49,597 nt of DNA, from assembly GCF_013299165.1 (NCBI RefSeq), contig NZ_JAAFKD010000036.1, positions 1-49,597 on the forward strand, in the 5' to 3' direction. This DNA is from Microcoleus sp. bin38.metabat.b11b12b14.051. Lineage in GTDB: Bacteria > Cyanobacteriota > Cyanobacteriia > Cyanobacteriales > Microcoleaceae. Under the pieces are notes generated by a model. It worked only from the letters and a program-made list of their open reading frames with translations, was not told the origin of the DNA and made no database searches. Of the stretch, positions 27,164 to 35,216 are shown in pieces; the first letter of the stretch is position 1, and every line of letters starts with the position of its first letter. The position numbers and the translations under genes are program-made.

Positions 27164-27365
27164 TGAGTTAATTGGTAATTGGTAATTGGTAATTGGTAAT
27201 TGATAGTTACCTGTTTTTTGAACTTTAAGCTGTCTGTACCTTTTACCAAATATCAAGGATGTAAAGCCCCTGCTCGAAGTCGGTGGATTGTTTGAGCGGC
27301 TGGGTTTAAATCCCGCTCTCAAAAACCTCGCTGTCAACTGTCAACTGTCAACTGTCAATTGTTTT
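27164..27365. repeat. rpsC-rplV spacer with two heptamer arrays
   Basis: GGTAATT units lie at 27168-27203 and CAACTGT units at 27333-27360. The middle (about 27250-27325) has GTAAAGCCCCTGC and GCGGCTGGGTTTAAATCCCGC segments, similar in style to the IS200/IS605-like hairpins elsewhere in the cluster. Confidence 0.7.
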
Positions 27366-27725
27366 TTAGTCTTCTAAGAGCGGAGCAACTATTACCGTAA
27401 TGTGGCAAGTTGGCTTGCGAATTTGGTAGGCGCGACCTTGAGCGCGGGGTCTAAAACGTTTGAGGACTGGGCCTTGGTCTGCGTAAGCTTGAGAGACTAC
27501 GAGTTTGGTTTTGTCCAATCCTGCGTTGTGTTCGGCGTTGGCTACTGCCGATCGCAAAACTTTAACGATTGGTTCGCAGGCGCGGTAGGGCATGAATTCG
27601 AGTAAAATCAGCGCTTCTTGGTAGCTTTTGCCGCGAATTTGGTCGAGGACTCGGCGCACTTTGAAGGGCGATGTCCGGATATAACGGGCGATCGCCTTAA
27701 TTTCGGATGTGGTATCTATAACCAT
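27366..27725 (-). CDS. rplV: 50S ribosomal protein L22 (uL22)
   Basis: The 119-aa protein matches L22: [40 protein letters not shown] and [20 protein letters not shown]. Its hairpin loop lines the exit tunnel. Start ATG 27725. Confidence 0.97.
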   Translation of the reverse strand: MVIDTTSEIKAIARYIRTSPFKVRRVLDQIRGKSYQEALILLEFMPYRACEPIVKVLRSAVANAEHNAGLDKTKLVVSQAYADQGPVLKRFRPRAQGRAYQIRKPTCHITVIVAPLLED

Positions 27726-27822
27726 TTCGATTTGGGTAAGTAGGTAATTGGCAATTGGGGAAAAGGTAATTGGTAATTGAATGAAAAAATTTCGATTACC
27801 TATTACCTGTCACCTAATTTGG

Positions 27823-28104
27823 CTATCTTTTCGCCTTTTTATCACCACTTTTCGCGTGACCTCTAAAGGTGCGAGTGGGGGAGAATTCTCCGAGTTTGTG
27901 ACCTACCATTTGGTCTGTCAGGTAGACGGGAACGTGCTGTCTGCCGTTGTGAACTGCGATCGTGTGACCTACCATTTGAGGCAGGATTGTGGAAGAGCGC
28001 GACCAAGTTTTAATTACTTGTTTTTGGCCTGCGGCGTTGAGTTTTTCAATCTTTGTCATCAGGTGGTCTGCGACAAATGGGCCTTTTTTTAACGATCGAG
28101 ACAT
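27823..28104 (-). CDS. rpsS: 30S ribosomal protein S19 (uS19)
   Basis: The 93-aa protein reads [20 protein letters not shown], with [20 protein letters not shown] and [13 protein letters not shown], the S19 pattern. S19 lies in the 30S head. There is no Shine-Dalgarno; the leader is GGGAATT heptamers ending 5 bases before the ATG. Confidence 0.97.
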   Translation of the reverse strand: MSRSLKKGPFVADHLMTKIEKLNAAGQKQVIKTWSRSSTILPQMVGHTIAVHNGRQHVPVYLTDQMVGHKLGEFSPTRTFRGHAKSGDKKAKR

Positions 28105-28107
28105 AAT

Positions 28108-28245
28108 TTTGGGAATTGGGAATTGGGAATTGGGAATTGGGAATTGGGAATTGGGAATTGGGAATTGGGAATTAGAAAAGGTAAAACATTTTTTTCCATT
28201 CTTCCTTCCTTCTTCCTTCTTCCTTCTTCCTTCTTCCTTCTTCCA
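28108..28245. repeat. GGGAATT and CTTCCTT heptamer arrays
   Basis: Bases 28110-28163 contain about eight GGGAATT units. Bases 28200-28244 are CTTCCTT units. Together they fill the rplB-rpsS spacer. Confidence 0.88.
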
Positions 28246-29109
28246 TTAACTTTGTCTGCCGCCCTTGCCACGCTTGGAAGATTTGCGGCGGCGCCGGACG
28301 ATTAAAGCGTCGCTGCGCTTGTTTTTGCGTCGAGTTTTGGCACCCAATGCTGGTTTTCCCCAAGGAGTCATAGGCCCCGGACGCCCGATGGGCGCTCTGC
28401 CTTCGCCACCACCGTGCGGGTGATCTACCGGGTTCATGACGCTACCGCGAACGGTTGGTCTGCGACCTTTCCAGCGGGTACGGCCTGCTTTACCGAGGCT
28501 GATGTTTCTGGCGTCTGTGTTGCCAACTTGACCGATCGTAGCGTAGCAGTCGGCGCGGACTTTCCGTTGTTCGCCGGATGGCAGTTTGAGGGTGACGTAG
28601 CTACCTTCTTTTGCCATTAGCTGAGCGCTGGAGCCTGCGGAACGGACGATTTGTCCGCCTTTTCCTGGTACTAGCTCGACGTTGTGGACGCTGGTACCGA
28701 GGGGAATGTTCTTCAGGGGTAGGGCGTTGCCAATTTCGATCGGCGCGTCTGGGCCTGAGACAATTACTGTACCGACGTTTAAGTTGAGCGGGTGCAGGAT
28801 GTACCGTTTTTCGCCGTCTTTGTAGAACAAAAGGGCGATCCGGGCGTTGCGGTTGGGGTCATATTCGATCGCCTTGACGGTAGCAGGAATGCTGTGTTTG
28901 TCGCGGCGGAAGTCGATCGTTCTATAAAGCCGTTTGTGACCGCCTCCCCGGTGGCGGCAGGTAATGACGCCTCGGTTGTTGCGGCCTTGTTTGGTGTGCT
29001 TGTTGCCGGTTAGAGACTTTTCAGGCTCTGATTTGGTAATCTCAGCGAAGTCCGAGACGGTATGTTCCCGGGTGCTGGAGGTATAAGGTCGGTAAGAACG
29101 GATGCCCAT
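28246..29109 (-). CDS. rplB: 50S ribosomal protein L2 (uL2)
   Basis: The 287-aa protein has the L2 start [40 protein letters not shown], and the C-terminal [20 protein letters not shown] with the conserved histidine near the peptidyl transferase centre. A basic tail ends the protein. It follows rplW. Confidence 0.98.
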   Translation of the reverse strand: MGIRSYRPYTSSTREHTVSDFAEITKSEPEKSLTGNKHTKQGRNNRGVITCRHRGGGHKRLYRTIDFRRDKHSIPATVKAIEYDPNRNARIALLFYKDGEKRYILHPLNLNVGTVIVSGPDAPIEIGNALPLKNIPLGTSVHNVELVPGKGGQIVRSAGSSAQLMAKEGSYVTLKLPSGEQRKVRADCYATIGQVGNTDARNISLGKAGRTRWKGRRPTVRGSVMNPVDHPHGGGEGRAPIGRPGPMTPWGKPALGAKTRRKNKRSDALIVRRRRKSSKRGKGGRQS

Positions 29110-29112
29110 AAT

Positions 29113-29264
29113 CGCTTTTAGATTTTAGATTTTAGACTTGGGATTTTGGACTTGACAGTTTTGGATTTTAGATTTGGGATTAAGTTAACTTGCGAGTTTC
29201 CTGGATGGGAAGTTTGCATCAGTTAACTGGAATCTAAAATCTAAAATCTAAAATCCAAAATTGG
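29113..29264. repeat. complementary heptamer arrays between rplW and rplB
   Basis: TTTTAGA units (29116-29135) and the complementary TCTAAAA units (29231-29254) lie at the two ends of this 155-bp spacer, so they can pair into a long stem. Confidence 0.75.
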
Positions 29265-29573
29265 CTAAACTTCTGGGAATAGGAGTTTGCGGATGGAGTC
29301 TCCGTCTAGCAGAGTTACTGTTGCTCGCTTGTAGCAAGGTTTAAAGCCGACGAATTTACCTACTCGGCGCTTTTTGCGCGGCGGGTTTTGGGTGTTGACG
29401 CCAATGACTTTGACCTTAAATAGTTCTTCGATTGCAGCTTTGATTTGAGGCTTGGTCGCTTTTGGTGCTACGTCAAATGTGAATTGATTTAATTCCATCA
29501 TTCGGGTAGCTTTCTCGGTGAGAATCGGACGCTGGATCAAATCTGCGTAGTCGCGGGGGTCGATTTTACTCAC
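29265..29573 (-). CDS. rplW: 50S ribosomal protein L23 (uL23)
   Basis: The 102-aa protein has [40 protein letters not shown] and [20 protein letters not shown], typical of L23. It forms the exit-tunnel docking site for trigger factor and SRP. Its start overlaps the rplD end by 8 bases. Confidence 0.97.
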   Translation of the reverse strand: MSKIDPRDYADLIQRPILTEKATRMMELNQFTFDVAPKATKPQIKAAIEELFKVKVIGVNTQNPPRKKRRVGKFVGFKPCYKRATVTLLDGDSIRKLLFPEV

Positions 29574-30198
29574 CGTAAATCTCCTGAATTTTTGCTATGG
29601 CTGTAGAGGTGACGATTATTTTGTCAGCCGCGAGAACGTCGTAAACATTCAGAGAAGTTGCCAAGATGACGTTGACTAATTCGATGTTGCGTCCTGACAG
29701 GTAAACGTTGAGTTGCGGTTCTGGCAAGATTAACAGAACTTTTTTATGGGCGTCGATACCCCAACGGGCGATCGCACTTAGCAATTCTTTGCTTTTCGGT
29801 CTCGGAAATTGCTCTGCAAATTCTTCAACCACAATGATGTCTTCGGTACGGCTAAAGAATGCTGTCCGCAAAGCGAGACGGCGTTCTTTTTTGTTCATTT
29901 TGACTTCAAAGTCTCTCGGCTTCGGCCCGAAGATGACACCGCCGCCCCGCCACAACGGAGAACGGATAGAACCTGCTCTGGCTCGACCTGTGCCTTTTTG
30001 ACGCCAGGGTTTGCGACCGCCGCCTCTAACTTCCGATCGAGTTTTGGTGCAAGCATTCCCTTGACGGGCGTTGACCATTTGCCGTCTCAAGGCTCTGTGA
30101 ACGATGTGAGACGCATTTTCTTCTTTGGCTACGCGAAGCTCTAAAGTTGTTTCTCCAACTTCTTCGCCTTGCCAATTTCGCACTACACAGTTAACCAT
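29566..30198 (-). CDS. rplD: 50S ribosomal protein L4 (uL4)
   Basis: The 210-aa protein fits L4: [60 protein letters not shown]. The extended loop lines the exit tunnel. In E. coli L4 represses the S10 operon; whether that applies here is unknown. Confidence 0.97.
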   Translation of the reverse strand: MVNCVVRNWQGEEVGETTLELRVAKEENASHIVHRALRRQMVNARQGNACTKTRSEVRGGGRKPWRQKGTGRARAGSIRSPLWRGGGVIFGPKPRDFEVKMNKKERRLALRTAFFSRTEDIIVVEEFAEQFPRPKSKELLSAIARWGIDAHKKVLLILPEPQLNVYLSGRNIELVNVILATSLNVYDVLAADKIIVTSTAIAKIQEIYGE

Positions 30199-30203
30199 AT
30201 CTT

Positions 30204-30335
30204 TTGTCCTTTGTCTGTTGTTAGTTGTCTGTTATTATTTGTTGATTGTCAGTTGTTGGTTGTTATTTGTTGATTGTCAGTTGTTAGTTGTTGCTAATAA
30301 CAAATAACCAATAACAAATAACCAATAACCAATAA
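30204..30335. repeat. heptamer arrays forming an inverted repeat between rplC and rplD
   Basis: The left part is TTGTTAGTTGTCTG/TTATTTG-type repeats and the right part (30290-30335) is AATAACAAATAACC-type repeats complementary to it, centred near 30290. The right arm begins at the rplC stop codon. Confidence 0.8.
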
Positions 30336-30971
30336 CTACCACCCAACTTTTTTCTCAGGAACAACATTGACTAAGGCGCCAGCTTTTCCGGGAACTGCTC
30401 CCTTGATCAGCAACAAATTCTGCTCTGCATCCACCCGGACAATTGTCAGTTTGCGGACGGTAACTTGAACGTTGCCCATGCGTCCTGCCATTCTTTTACC
30501 GGGATAGACGCGTCCGGGAGTGGTTCCAGGTCCGATCGATCCAGGTTCGCGGTGATTCTTAGAACCGTGAGACATGGGGCCGCGTTTGAAGTTGTGGCGC
30601 TTTTGAAAGCCTGCAAAACCTTTACCGATGCTGGTACCGATGACATCTACGATTTGCCCCGGTGTAAAAGCGTCTGCTTTTACTTGTTGGCCTAATTCAA
30701 AGGAACTGGTATCTTCCAAGCGGTATTCGTGCAAGTGGCGCAATGGATTCGCCCCCGACTTGGCAAGGTGTCCCAATTCTGGCTTGTTGAGAGCCTTTGG
30801 TTTTACTTCTTCGTATCCAATCTGAATGGCAGTGTAGCCATCAGTTTGTTTAGTTTTGATTTGAGTTACTGTACAAGGCCCTGCTTGTATGACGGTGACG
30901 GGGATTGCTCTCCCTTCGGCGTCAAACACTTGAGTCATGCCTAGTTTAGTGCCAAGAATGCCTACAGACAC
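30336..30971 (-). CDS. rplC: 50S ribosomal protein L3 (uL3)
   Basis: The 211-aa protein starts [20 protein letters not shown] and has [20 protein letters not shown], then [20 protein letters not shown] and [13 protein letters not shown], all L3 signatures. It is the first gene of the cluster; rpsJ is not upstream. A ~295-base leader separates it from the predicted promoter. Start GTG or ATG at 30971 (sequence shows GTG, read GTGTCTGTAGGC). Confidence 0.96.
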   Translation of the reverse strand: MSVGILGTKLGMTQVFDAEGRAIPVTVIQAGPCTVTQIKTKQTDGYTAIQIGYEEVKPKALNKPELGHLAKSGANPLRHLHEYRLEDTSSFELGQQVKADAFTPGQIVDVIGTSIGKGFAGFQKRHNFKRGPMSHGSKNHREPGSIGPGTTPGRVYPGKRMAGRMGNVQVTVRKLTIVRVDAEQNLLLIKGAVPGKAGALVNVVPEKKVGW

Positions 30972-31272
30972 GGATTTTTTTCCTTTTATTTACGCAAGAG
31001 GTTTCGGATTGCGAAGTTTACGTCAATCCGCTTGCTCTTGTGCAGAAACATCTATTTCAGTGTTCCTGCAATTAACTGTTATCAACCAACAGCCTTCCTC
31101 GGTGTTTAAAATTTGAGTTTTAAATTTGGGAGCGAGCTTGTGGAAGTCTTGCAAGGGTTGAGATTCTAGGTTTTTTACCTGTTCGATCTCCGACTTTGAT
31201 TTCGGTCTTGCTTATTTGGGCTAGGACTTGGATAGCAAGCTACTCAGTATCCTTTGACAGCGCCAGTTCACA
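30972..31272 (-). other. leader region of the rplC operon
   Basis: About 295 bases lie between the predicted transcription start and rplC. No gene is seen. The purine-rich AAAGGAAAAAAAT before rplC can serve as ribosome binding site. Long leaders are common sites of ribosomal-protein feedback, but no known motif is recognised. Confidence 0.45.
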
Positions 31273-31302
31273 ATAGTACATGAAGTGTTTGCTATTTGTC
31301 AA
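31273..31302 (-). promoter_or_regulatory. sigma70-type promoter of the ribosomal-protein operon
   Basis: On the minus strand TTGACA (31302-31297) and TACTAT (31278-31273) are separated by 18 bases. It is positioned to drive rplC and the whole downstream cluster, and divergent from ndhN. Confidence 0.75.
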
Positions 31303-31318
31303 GGCCTATTTGATAACT

Positions 31319-31346
31319 TTGTCGCCTCAGCTTTAGCATTTATAAT
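31319..31346 (+). promoter_or_regulatory. probable ndhN promoter
   Basis: A perfect -10 TATAAT (31341-31346) has a weak -35 TTGTCG (31319-31324) at 16-base spacing. The ndhN start codon follows 58 bases downstream. Confidence 0.55.
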
Positions 31347-31403
31347 ACTTTAAGCTCGCAACGGGCGATCGACCAAATTTAAAACAGCAGGCTAGACAAA
31401 TTT

Positions 31404-31880
31404 ATGGGACTGATTACAACTGGTGCGGATATGATTCGGGATTTGGAAAAGTCGGGGTCGCTAGCCCTGTACGTTCCTTTAGAGGGAGGATTTGAGGGCC
31501 GTTACCTGCGACGGCTGCGGGCTGCCGGCTACGGTGCGTACACAATTACGGCGCGGGGTTTGGGCGATTTGGCGATGTATTTGACCGGAGTTCACGGGGT
31601 GCGGCCGCCACATTTGGGCAAGAAAACTACTGGCAATGAAGGGGCTGTGGGTTACACCTACTACGTACCTCCGATGTTGCAAACTCAATTAGATAATTTG
31701 CCGCCGAAATCAAAAGGACTGGTGCTTTGGATTATTGAAGGGCAGGTTTTGTCGAGTCAGGAAGTTGAGTATTTGACTGTTTTGCCGACGCTAGAGCCGC
31801 GAGTTAAAATAGCAGTAGAGATGGGGGGCGATCGAGCTTTTAGCTGGAAGCCACTTAAAAACGCTTTAGTTGCAGCTTAA
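31404..31880 (+). CDS. ndhN: NAD(P)H-quinone oxidoreductase subunit N
   Basis: The 158-aa protein is NdhN, a cyanobacteria/chloroplast-specific subunit of the NDH-1 complex on the thylakoid membrane, used in cyclic electron flow and respiration. Diagnostic parts are [60 protein letters not shown] and VGYTYYVPP. It is divergent from rplC, an arrangement seen in other cyanobacteria. Start ATG 31404. Confidence 0.95.
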   Translation: MGLITTGADMIRDLEKSGSLALYVPLEGGFEGRYLRRLRAAGYGAYTITARGLGDLAMYLTGVHGVRPPHLGKKTTGNEGAVGYTYYVPPMLQTQLDNLPPKSKGLVLWIIEGQVLSSQEVEYLTVLPTLEPRVKIAVEMGGDRAFSWKPLKNALVAA

Positions 31881-32002
31881 ATTCGGGTATTTGCGATCGC
31901 AAATCAACTAAAAAACGCAGCGAGCAACATCAAGCTCAACCGCTTCGGCTCGCTGGTTTTGCTCTTTTTGGGAAAAACTTCTTAATTAACAGGAAAAATA
32001 GT

Positions 32003-32608
32003 ATGCTTCAGAACCGCGATTACACAATCATCATTGACAAAAGCGGCAGTATGTACACCAAAGACCAGATGGGGGGAAAAAGTCGGTGGGCGCTGATGCA
32101 AGAATCGACTGTCGCACTGGCGAATAAATGCGAAGAACTTGACCCAGACGGCATCACAGTTTACGTTTTTTCTGGTCGCTTCAAACGCTACGAGAATGTA
32201 ACATCAGCTAAAGTAGTGCAAATCTTCCAAGAAAACGAACCTTCCGGGACTACAAATTTGGCTGCGGTGCTGCTAGATTCTCTCAACAATTATTTTCAGC
32301 GCAAAGCATCCGGTAAGACCAAGCCAAATGGCGAAACCATATTAGTGGTGACGGACGGCGAACCGGACGATCGCAAAGAAGTGATGAAAACGATTATAGA
32401 GGCATCGCGGAAGCTCGATCGAGATGAAGAGCTGGCGATTTCCTTCATTCAGGTAGGGAATGCCCCGGAAGCGACTAAGTTTCTCAAGATATTGGATGAC
32501 GAACTGCAAAGCGCTGGGGCTAAATTCGATATCGTTGATACAGTGACGATGGATGATATCGAAGGAATGACCCTGACGGAAGTATTGCTGAATGCAATAA
32601 CTGATTGA
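32003..32608 (+). CDS. VWA domain protein (TerY-like)
   Basis: The 201-aa protein is essentially one von Willebrand A domain. The MIDAS metal site is complete: DKSGSM (residues ~13-18), the T in SGTTNL and the D in VVTDGEPDD. It lacks a signal peptide, so it acts in the cytosol. It resembles TerY-type VWA proteins of stress and tellurite operons, but no ter genes are nearby. AGGAAAAATAGT precedes the ATG. A conserved hypothetical gene follows on the same strand. Confidence 0.85.
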   Translation: MLQNRDYTIIIDKSGSMYTKDQMGGKSRWALMQESTVALANKCEELDPDGITVYVFSGRFKRYENVTSAKVVQIFQENEPSGTTNLAAVLLDSLNNYFQRKASGKTKPNGETILVVTDGEPDDRKEVMKTIIEASRKLDRDEELAISFIQVGNAPEATKFLKILDDELQSAGAKFDIVDTVTMDDIEGMTLTEVLLNAITD

Positions 32609-32684
32609 GGAGGCTGTGCGTTGTTTGCGAGATTATATTTGTGCCTGGTTCCTGGGCAGGATTTTTTAAAGGGGGTTTTAAGTC

Positions 32685-33188
32685 ATGGAATCGATCGATC
32701 GCTTGTTAGCTGAACTTAGGGCAGAATATCAAGCATCTCAAAAAAATCGCGACGTGCCAAGTCAGCCGCCAGTGGAAGCACAACCGCTTTCCCAACCAGC
32801 AGCAGCACCGTCAAATCAAACATTTAAAACAGCAGATATTAAGTATCCTGGTAATCTTGACAAAGATTTAGCTGAAATTAAGGCTGAATACGCAGCACAA
32901 AATAAAGCTCGGGAAGTGGCTGCACAGGAACCGCTTCAGCCTCTGCACGAAGCAGAAAATAAATCTCAGGAAGTGACTGCACTAACACCGAAACCCCCAG
33001 AAAAAATTGTGCCGTCAGAGTTAGACGTGCAAACGCACAGGCAAAAAGTTAGGCAAGCTCAGGTTTGGCTGAAAAATTTAGATAAAAATTCCGATGAGAG
33101 ATATTGGTTCGATCAGTTTGCTTTTAAGTATAGTTCGAGGATAGATGCGGCGATCGACTATTTGCAAGCTGTCAATGAGTTTGATTGA
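32685..33188 (+). CDS. conserved hypothetical protein
   Basis: The 167-aa protein has two similar short motifs (LLAELRAEYQASQKNR at the N-terminus and DLAEIKAEYAAQNKARE around residue 60), a Pro/Gln/Glu-rich linker, and a helical C-terminal part (KVRQAQVWLKNLDKNSDERY then FDQFAFKYSSRIDAAIDYL). Similar proteins are common in cyanobacteria, without a known function. It is probably cotranscribed with the VWA gene. GGGGGTT precedes the ATG. Confidence 0.75.
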   Translation: MESIDRLLAELRAEYQASQKNRDVPSQPPVEAQPLSQPAAAPSNQTFKTADIKYPGNLDKDLAEIKAEYAAQNKAREVAAQEPLQPLHEAENKSQEVTALTPKPPEKIVPSELDVQTHRQKVRQAQVWLKNLDKNSDERYWFDQFAFKYSSRIDAAIDYLQAVNEFD

Positions 33189-33195
33189 TCTGGTT

Positions 33196-33298
33196 AGTAG
33201 TGAGGACTTTAGTCCTGATTGGATGCGGACTAAAGTCCTCACAGGTTAGTAGTGAGGACTTTAGTCCTGATTGGATGCGGACTAAAGTCCTCACTACG
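33196..33298. repeat. two tandem copies of the GTGAGGACTTTAGTCC hairpin repeat
   Basis: Each ~51-bp unit has arms GTGAGGACTTTAGTCC and GGACTAAAGTCCTCAC around a short loop (TGATTGGATGC). The same family, with C/G in place of T/A at one paired position in the arms, forms the array at 49161-49597. It lies between two convergent genes and may terminate both. Confidence 0.85.
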
Positions 33299-34277
33299 AA
33301 CCGAATGGTCGATCGTCTTTAGGCACAGATGTAGCATTCAGCAGAAATGAAGCCGATCTTTTTGCTGTACTTTCAGATAGCTTAATTTGTTTGAATTCAA
33401 CAATACCATCGGCAATAAAAGAATCTCTCAACTCAGCTTTTTCTCCGCTGTTAAAAACAGTTTCGTAAAATACTTCGCGAATGCCGGCGGAAATAATTAA
33501 TTTCAAACAATAAATGCAGGGTTCTAAAGTCACGTAAATACTAGCCCCAGCCGTAGATATCCCGTGTTTGGCAGCAGTGGCGATCGCATTTGCTTCAGCG
33601 TGAACCGCCCGCGACGGCAAAGTTTTGCTAGCGTCGCAACTGCTCAAACCCGGATAGCAGAAGCCTTGAGCCGTGCAGTGTACCGTACCTGAGGGGGAAC
33701 CGTTGTAACCCGTAGCTAAAACTTGCCTGTTTTTAGCGATTACCGCGCCGACGGGAAAAGCCAGACAAGTCGATCGAGTCGCGGCCAATTTTGCCAACAT
33801 TAAAAAGTATTCGTCCCAATTTGGTCTTTGATAAGTTTTCTTCATAAGCTGCTGTATTTTTTTCTGTTCCAAAACGTTTTTGAGTTGGTTCAAAGCATCT
33901 TCATAAGTCTGGAATTGAACTTCAGCAATTAGTGTAGGGATACCAAGTGGAAATCTTGATATAACTTTATCTTTTTCATAAATAATCACAATAGGAATGT
34001 TATTCGTTTCAGCATAAGCTAGCTCCATTCCCACACCAAAAGAGAAGGAACCAAGATAAGCAATAACTAAATCTGATGTACTTACCTGATGCTTGTCTCT
34101 TTCAAATACTTGGCTAGGACTAACATCAGGGTTATTGATAGGATCGGTATACATATGCGGAACATAAGCTTGAAAACCTATTTCCTGGCAAAGCAAACCA
34201 ATGGCTTCATAGAAACTCTTGACTTCTGCTGGTTTCTCAATTCCTGTTAAAGCACCAGATATATATACTTTGTTCAT
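33294..34277 (-). CDS. deoxyribosyltransferase-like / dCMP deaminase fusion
   Basis: The 327-aa protein has two domains. Residues ~1-140 resemble the nucleoside 2-deoxyribosyltransferase-like fold: KVYISGALTG start, SDLVIAYLGSFSFGVGMELA with Glu85 in the catalytic-type position. Residues ~150-300 are a ComEB-type deoxycytidylate deaminase: GYNGSPSGTVHC, the zinc ligand/proton donor HAE (226-228) and PCIYC (253-257). It would turn dCMP into dUMP; the N-terminal domain may cleave or bind nucleotides. It is the last gene of a leftward trio, 25 bases after the dCTP-deaminase-fold gene. Confidence 0.85.
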   Translation of the reverse strand: MNKVYISGALTGIEKPAEVKSFYEAIGLLCQEIGFQAYVPHMYTDPINNPDVSPSQVFERDKHQVSTSDLVIAYLGSFSFGVGMELAYAETNNIPIVIIYEKDKVISRFPLGIPTLIAEVQFQTYEDALNQLKNVLEQKKIQQLMKKTYQRPNWDEYFLMLAKLAATRSTCLAFPVGAVIAKNRQVLATGYNGSPSGTVHCTAQGFCYPGLSSCDASKTLPSRAVHAEANAIATAAKHGISTAGASIYVTLEPCIYCLKLIISAGIREVFYETVFNSGEKAELRDSFIADGIVEFKQIKLSESTAKRSASFLLNATSVPKDDRPFGS

Positions 34278-34302
34278 TGATTTTTACGCTTTCTCAACAG
34301 TA

Positions 34303-35178
34303 TTATTTTGGAACCGAGGTTGCTTTAGGAGTGGGTGCTATTTGTGTCTTTGGTGTGATGATTGGTGTTGGATCAAAAGAAGGTGGCGAAGAAGATCTCA
34401 CAAATGCTATCCATCCTGGAATACCTGCCACAATTGCTGCTAATGCCCCGATAATCCCAGTCCAAACCATCGGCTCCCACTGTGGCCAATGCTTACCAAC
34501 TAAACGGTAGCCGATAGATTTTTGTTTAAGCTCATCCTTGGCTGTTTGATATTCTGGTGATGCCTCTAACATTTTCCTAATATCCTCAGGGTGTCCTTGT
34601 CGCCAACGATTTTGTGGATCATCGTTGAACAACCAGTCACTAAGTTTTTTCGGTCTTCGACATCCTTCAGGAATAGCATCATTAACCTTGCCAGGAGACT
34701 CCCTAGACTGCGACGGAAAAGAAGATTTTGAACTCAACCTATGAATTCTTAAATATGCAATAGTCTCACCTACTTGAATCTGTATCTCATTGTCTGATAA
34801 ATTATGGAGAGCTATAGCCATAACACCTCCATAATTAGGATTAACTCTTGTTCCAATATGTCCAAGGCCTTGTGATACTAGCTTTACTGTTGAATGAAGA
34901 GAGCCACATAAATAATTACCCAGAAATACTGATTCCTCAGTCCATATTATAGCAGTTTTTCGGCTCGGAATTTTAATAAATTTATTATTATCCTGATCTG
35001 TAAAAAGCAAGTCTTGTGGCTCTTGAGTCGGTTCAGCTATGTTAAATGTATAAGCATATTCACTTGCCCTGAGGCATAAACAGCAACCTCTGATGCTCTT
35101 TCTTCTCTCGTAGAAAGGATAAATCAATATACCTCTACCTAGCTCGTTGATAATATCCCACTCGCTTAGAACCGACAT
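34303..35178 (-). CDS. membrane-anchored dCTP deaminase/dUTPase-fold protein
   Basis: The 291-aa protein has an N-terminal domain (~1-147) with the dCTP deaminase/dUTPase core: LVSQGLGHIGTRVNPNYGGV then IALHNLSDNEIQIQVGETIA. By eye, the dUTPase aspartate (IDxDYxG) is Asn and the dCTP-deaminase glutamate (LEF/LELxN) is Ala, so catalysis is doubtful. A charged middle follows, then one membrane helix (~236-260, TGIIGALAAIVAGIPGWIAF) and a Pro/Thr-rich tail. It lies 38 bases after the thymidylate-synthase-like gene. It could bind dNTPs as a sensor; that is inference. Confidence 0.7.
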   Translation of the reverse strand: MSVLSEWDIINELGRGILIYPFYERRKSIRGCCLCLRASEYAYTFNIAEPTQEPQDLLFTDQDNNKFIKIPSRKTAIIWTEESVFLGNYLCGSLHSTVKLVSQGLGHIGTRVNPNYGGVMAIALHNLSDNEIQIQVGETIAYLRIHRLSSKSSFPSQSRESPGKVNDAIPEGCRRPKKLSDWLFNDDPQNRWRQGHPEDIRKMLEASPEYQTAKDELKQKSIGYRLVGKHWPQWEPMVWTGIIGALAAIVAGIPGWIAFVRSSSPPSFDPTPIITPKTQIAPTPKATSVPK

Positions 35179-35216
35179 AAACTATTTCCTATGCTTTAAC
35201 TTTACGACGCTTAGAT

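Noticed and set aside
28089..28363. short frames with repeated GIGNWEL or RRKKEG peptides
   Set aside because: They are translations of heptamer arrays, which are open in several frames because seven is not a multiple of three.
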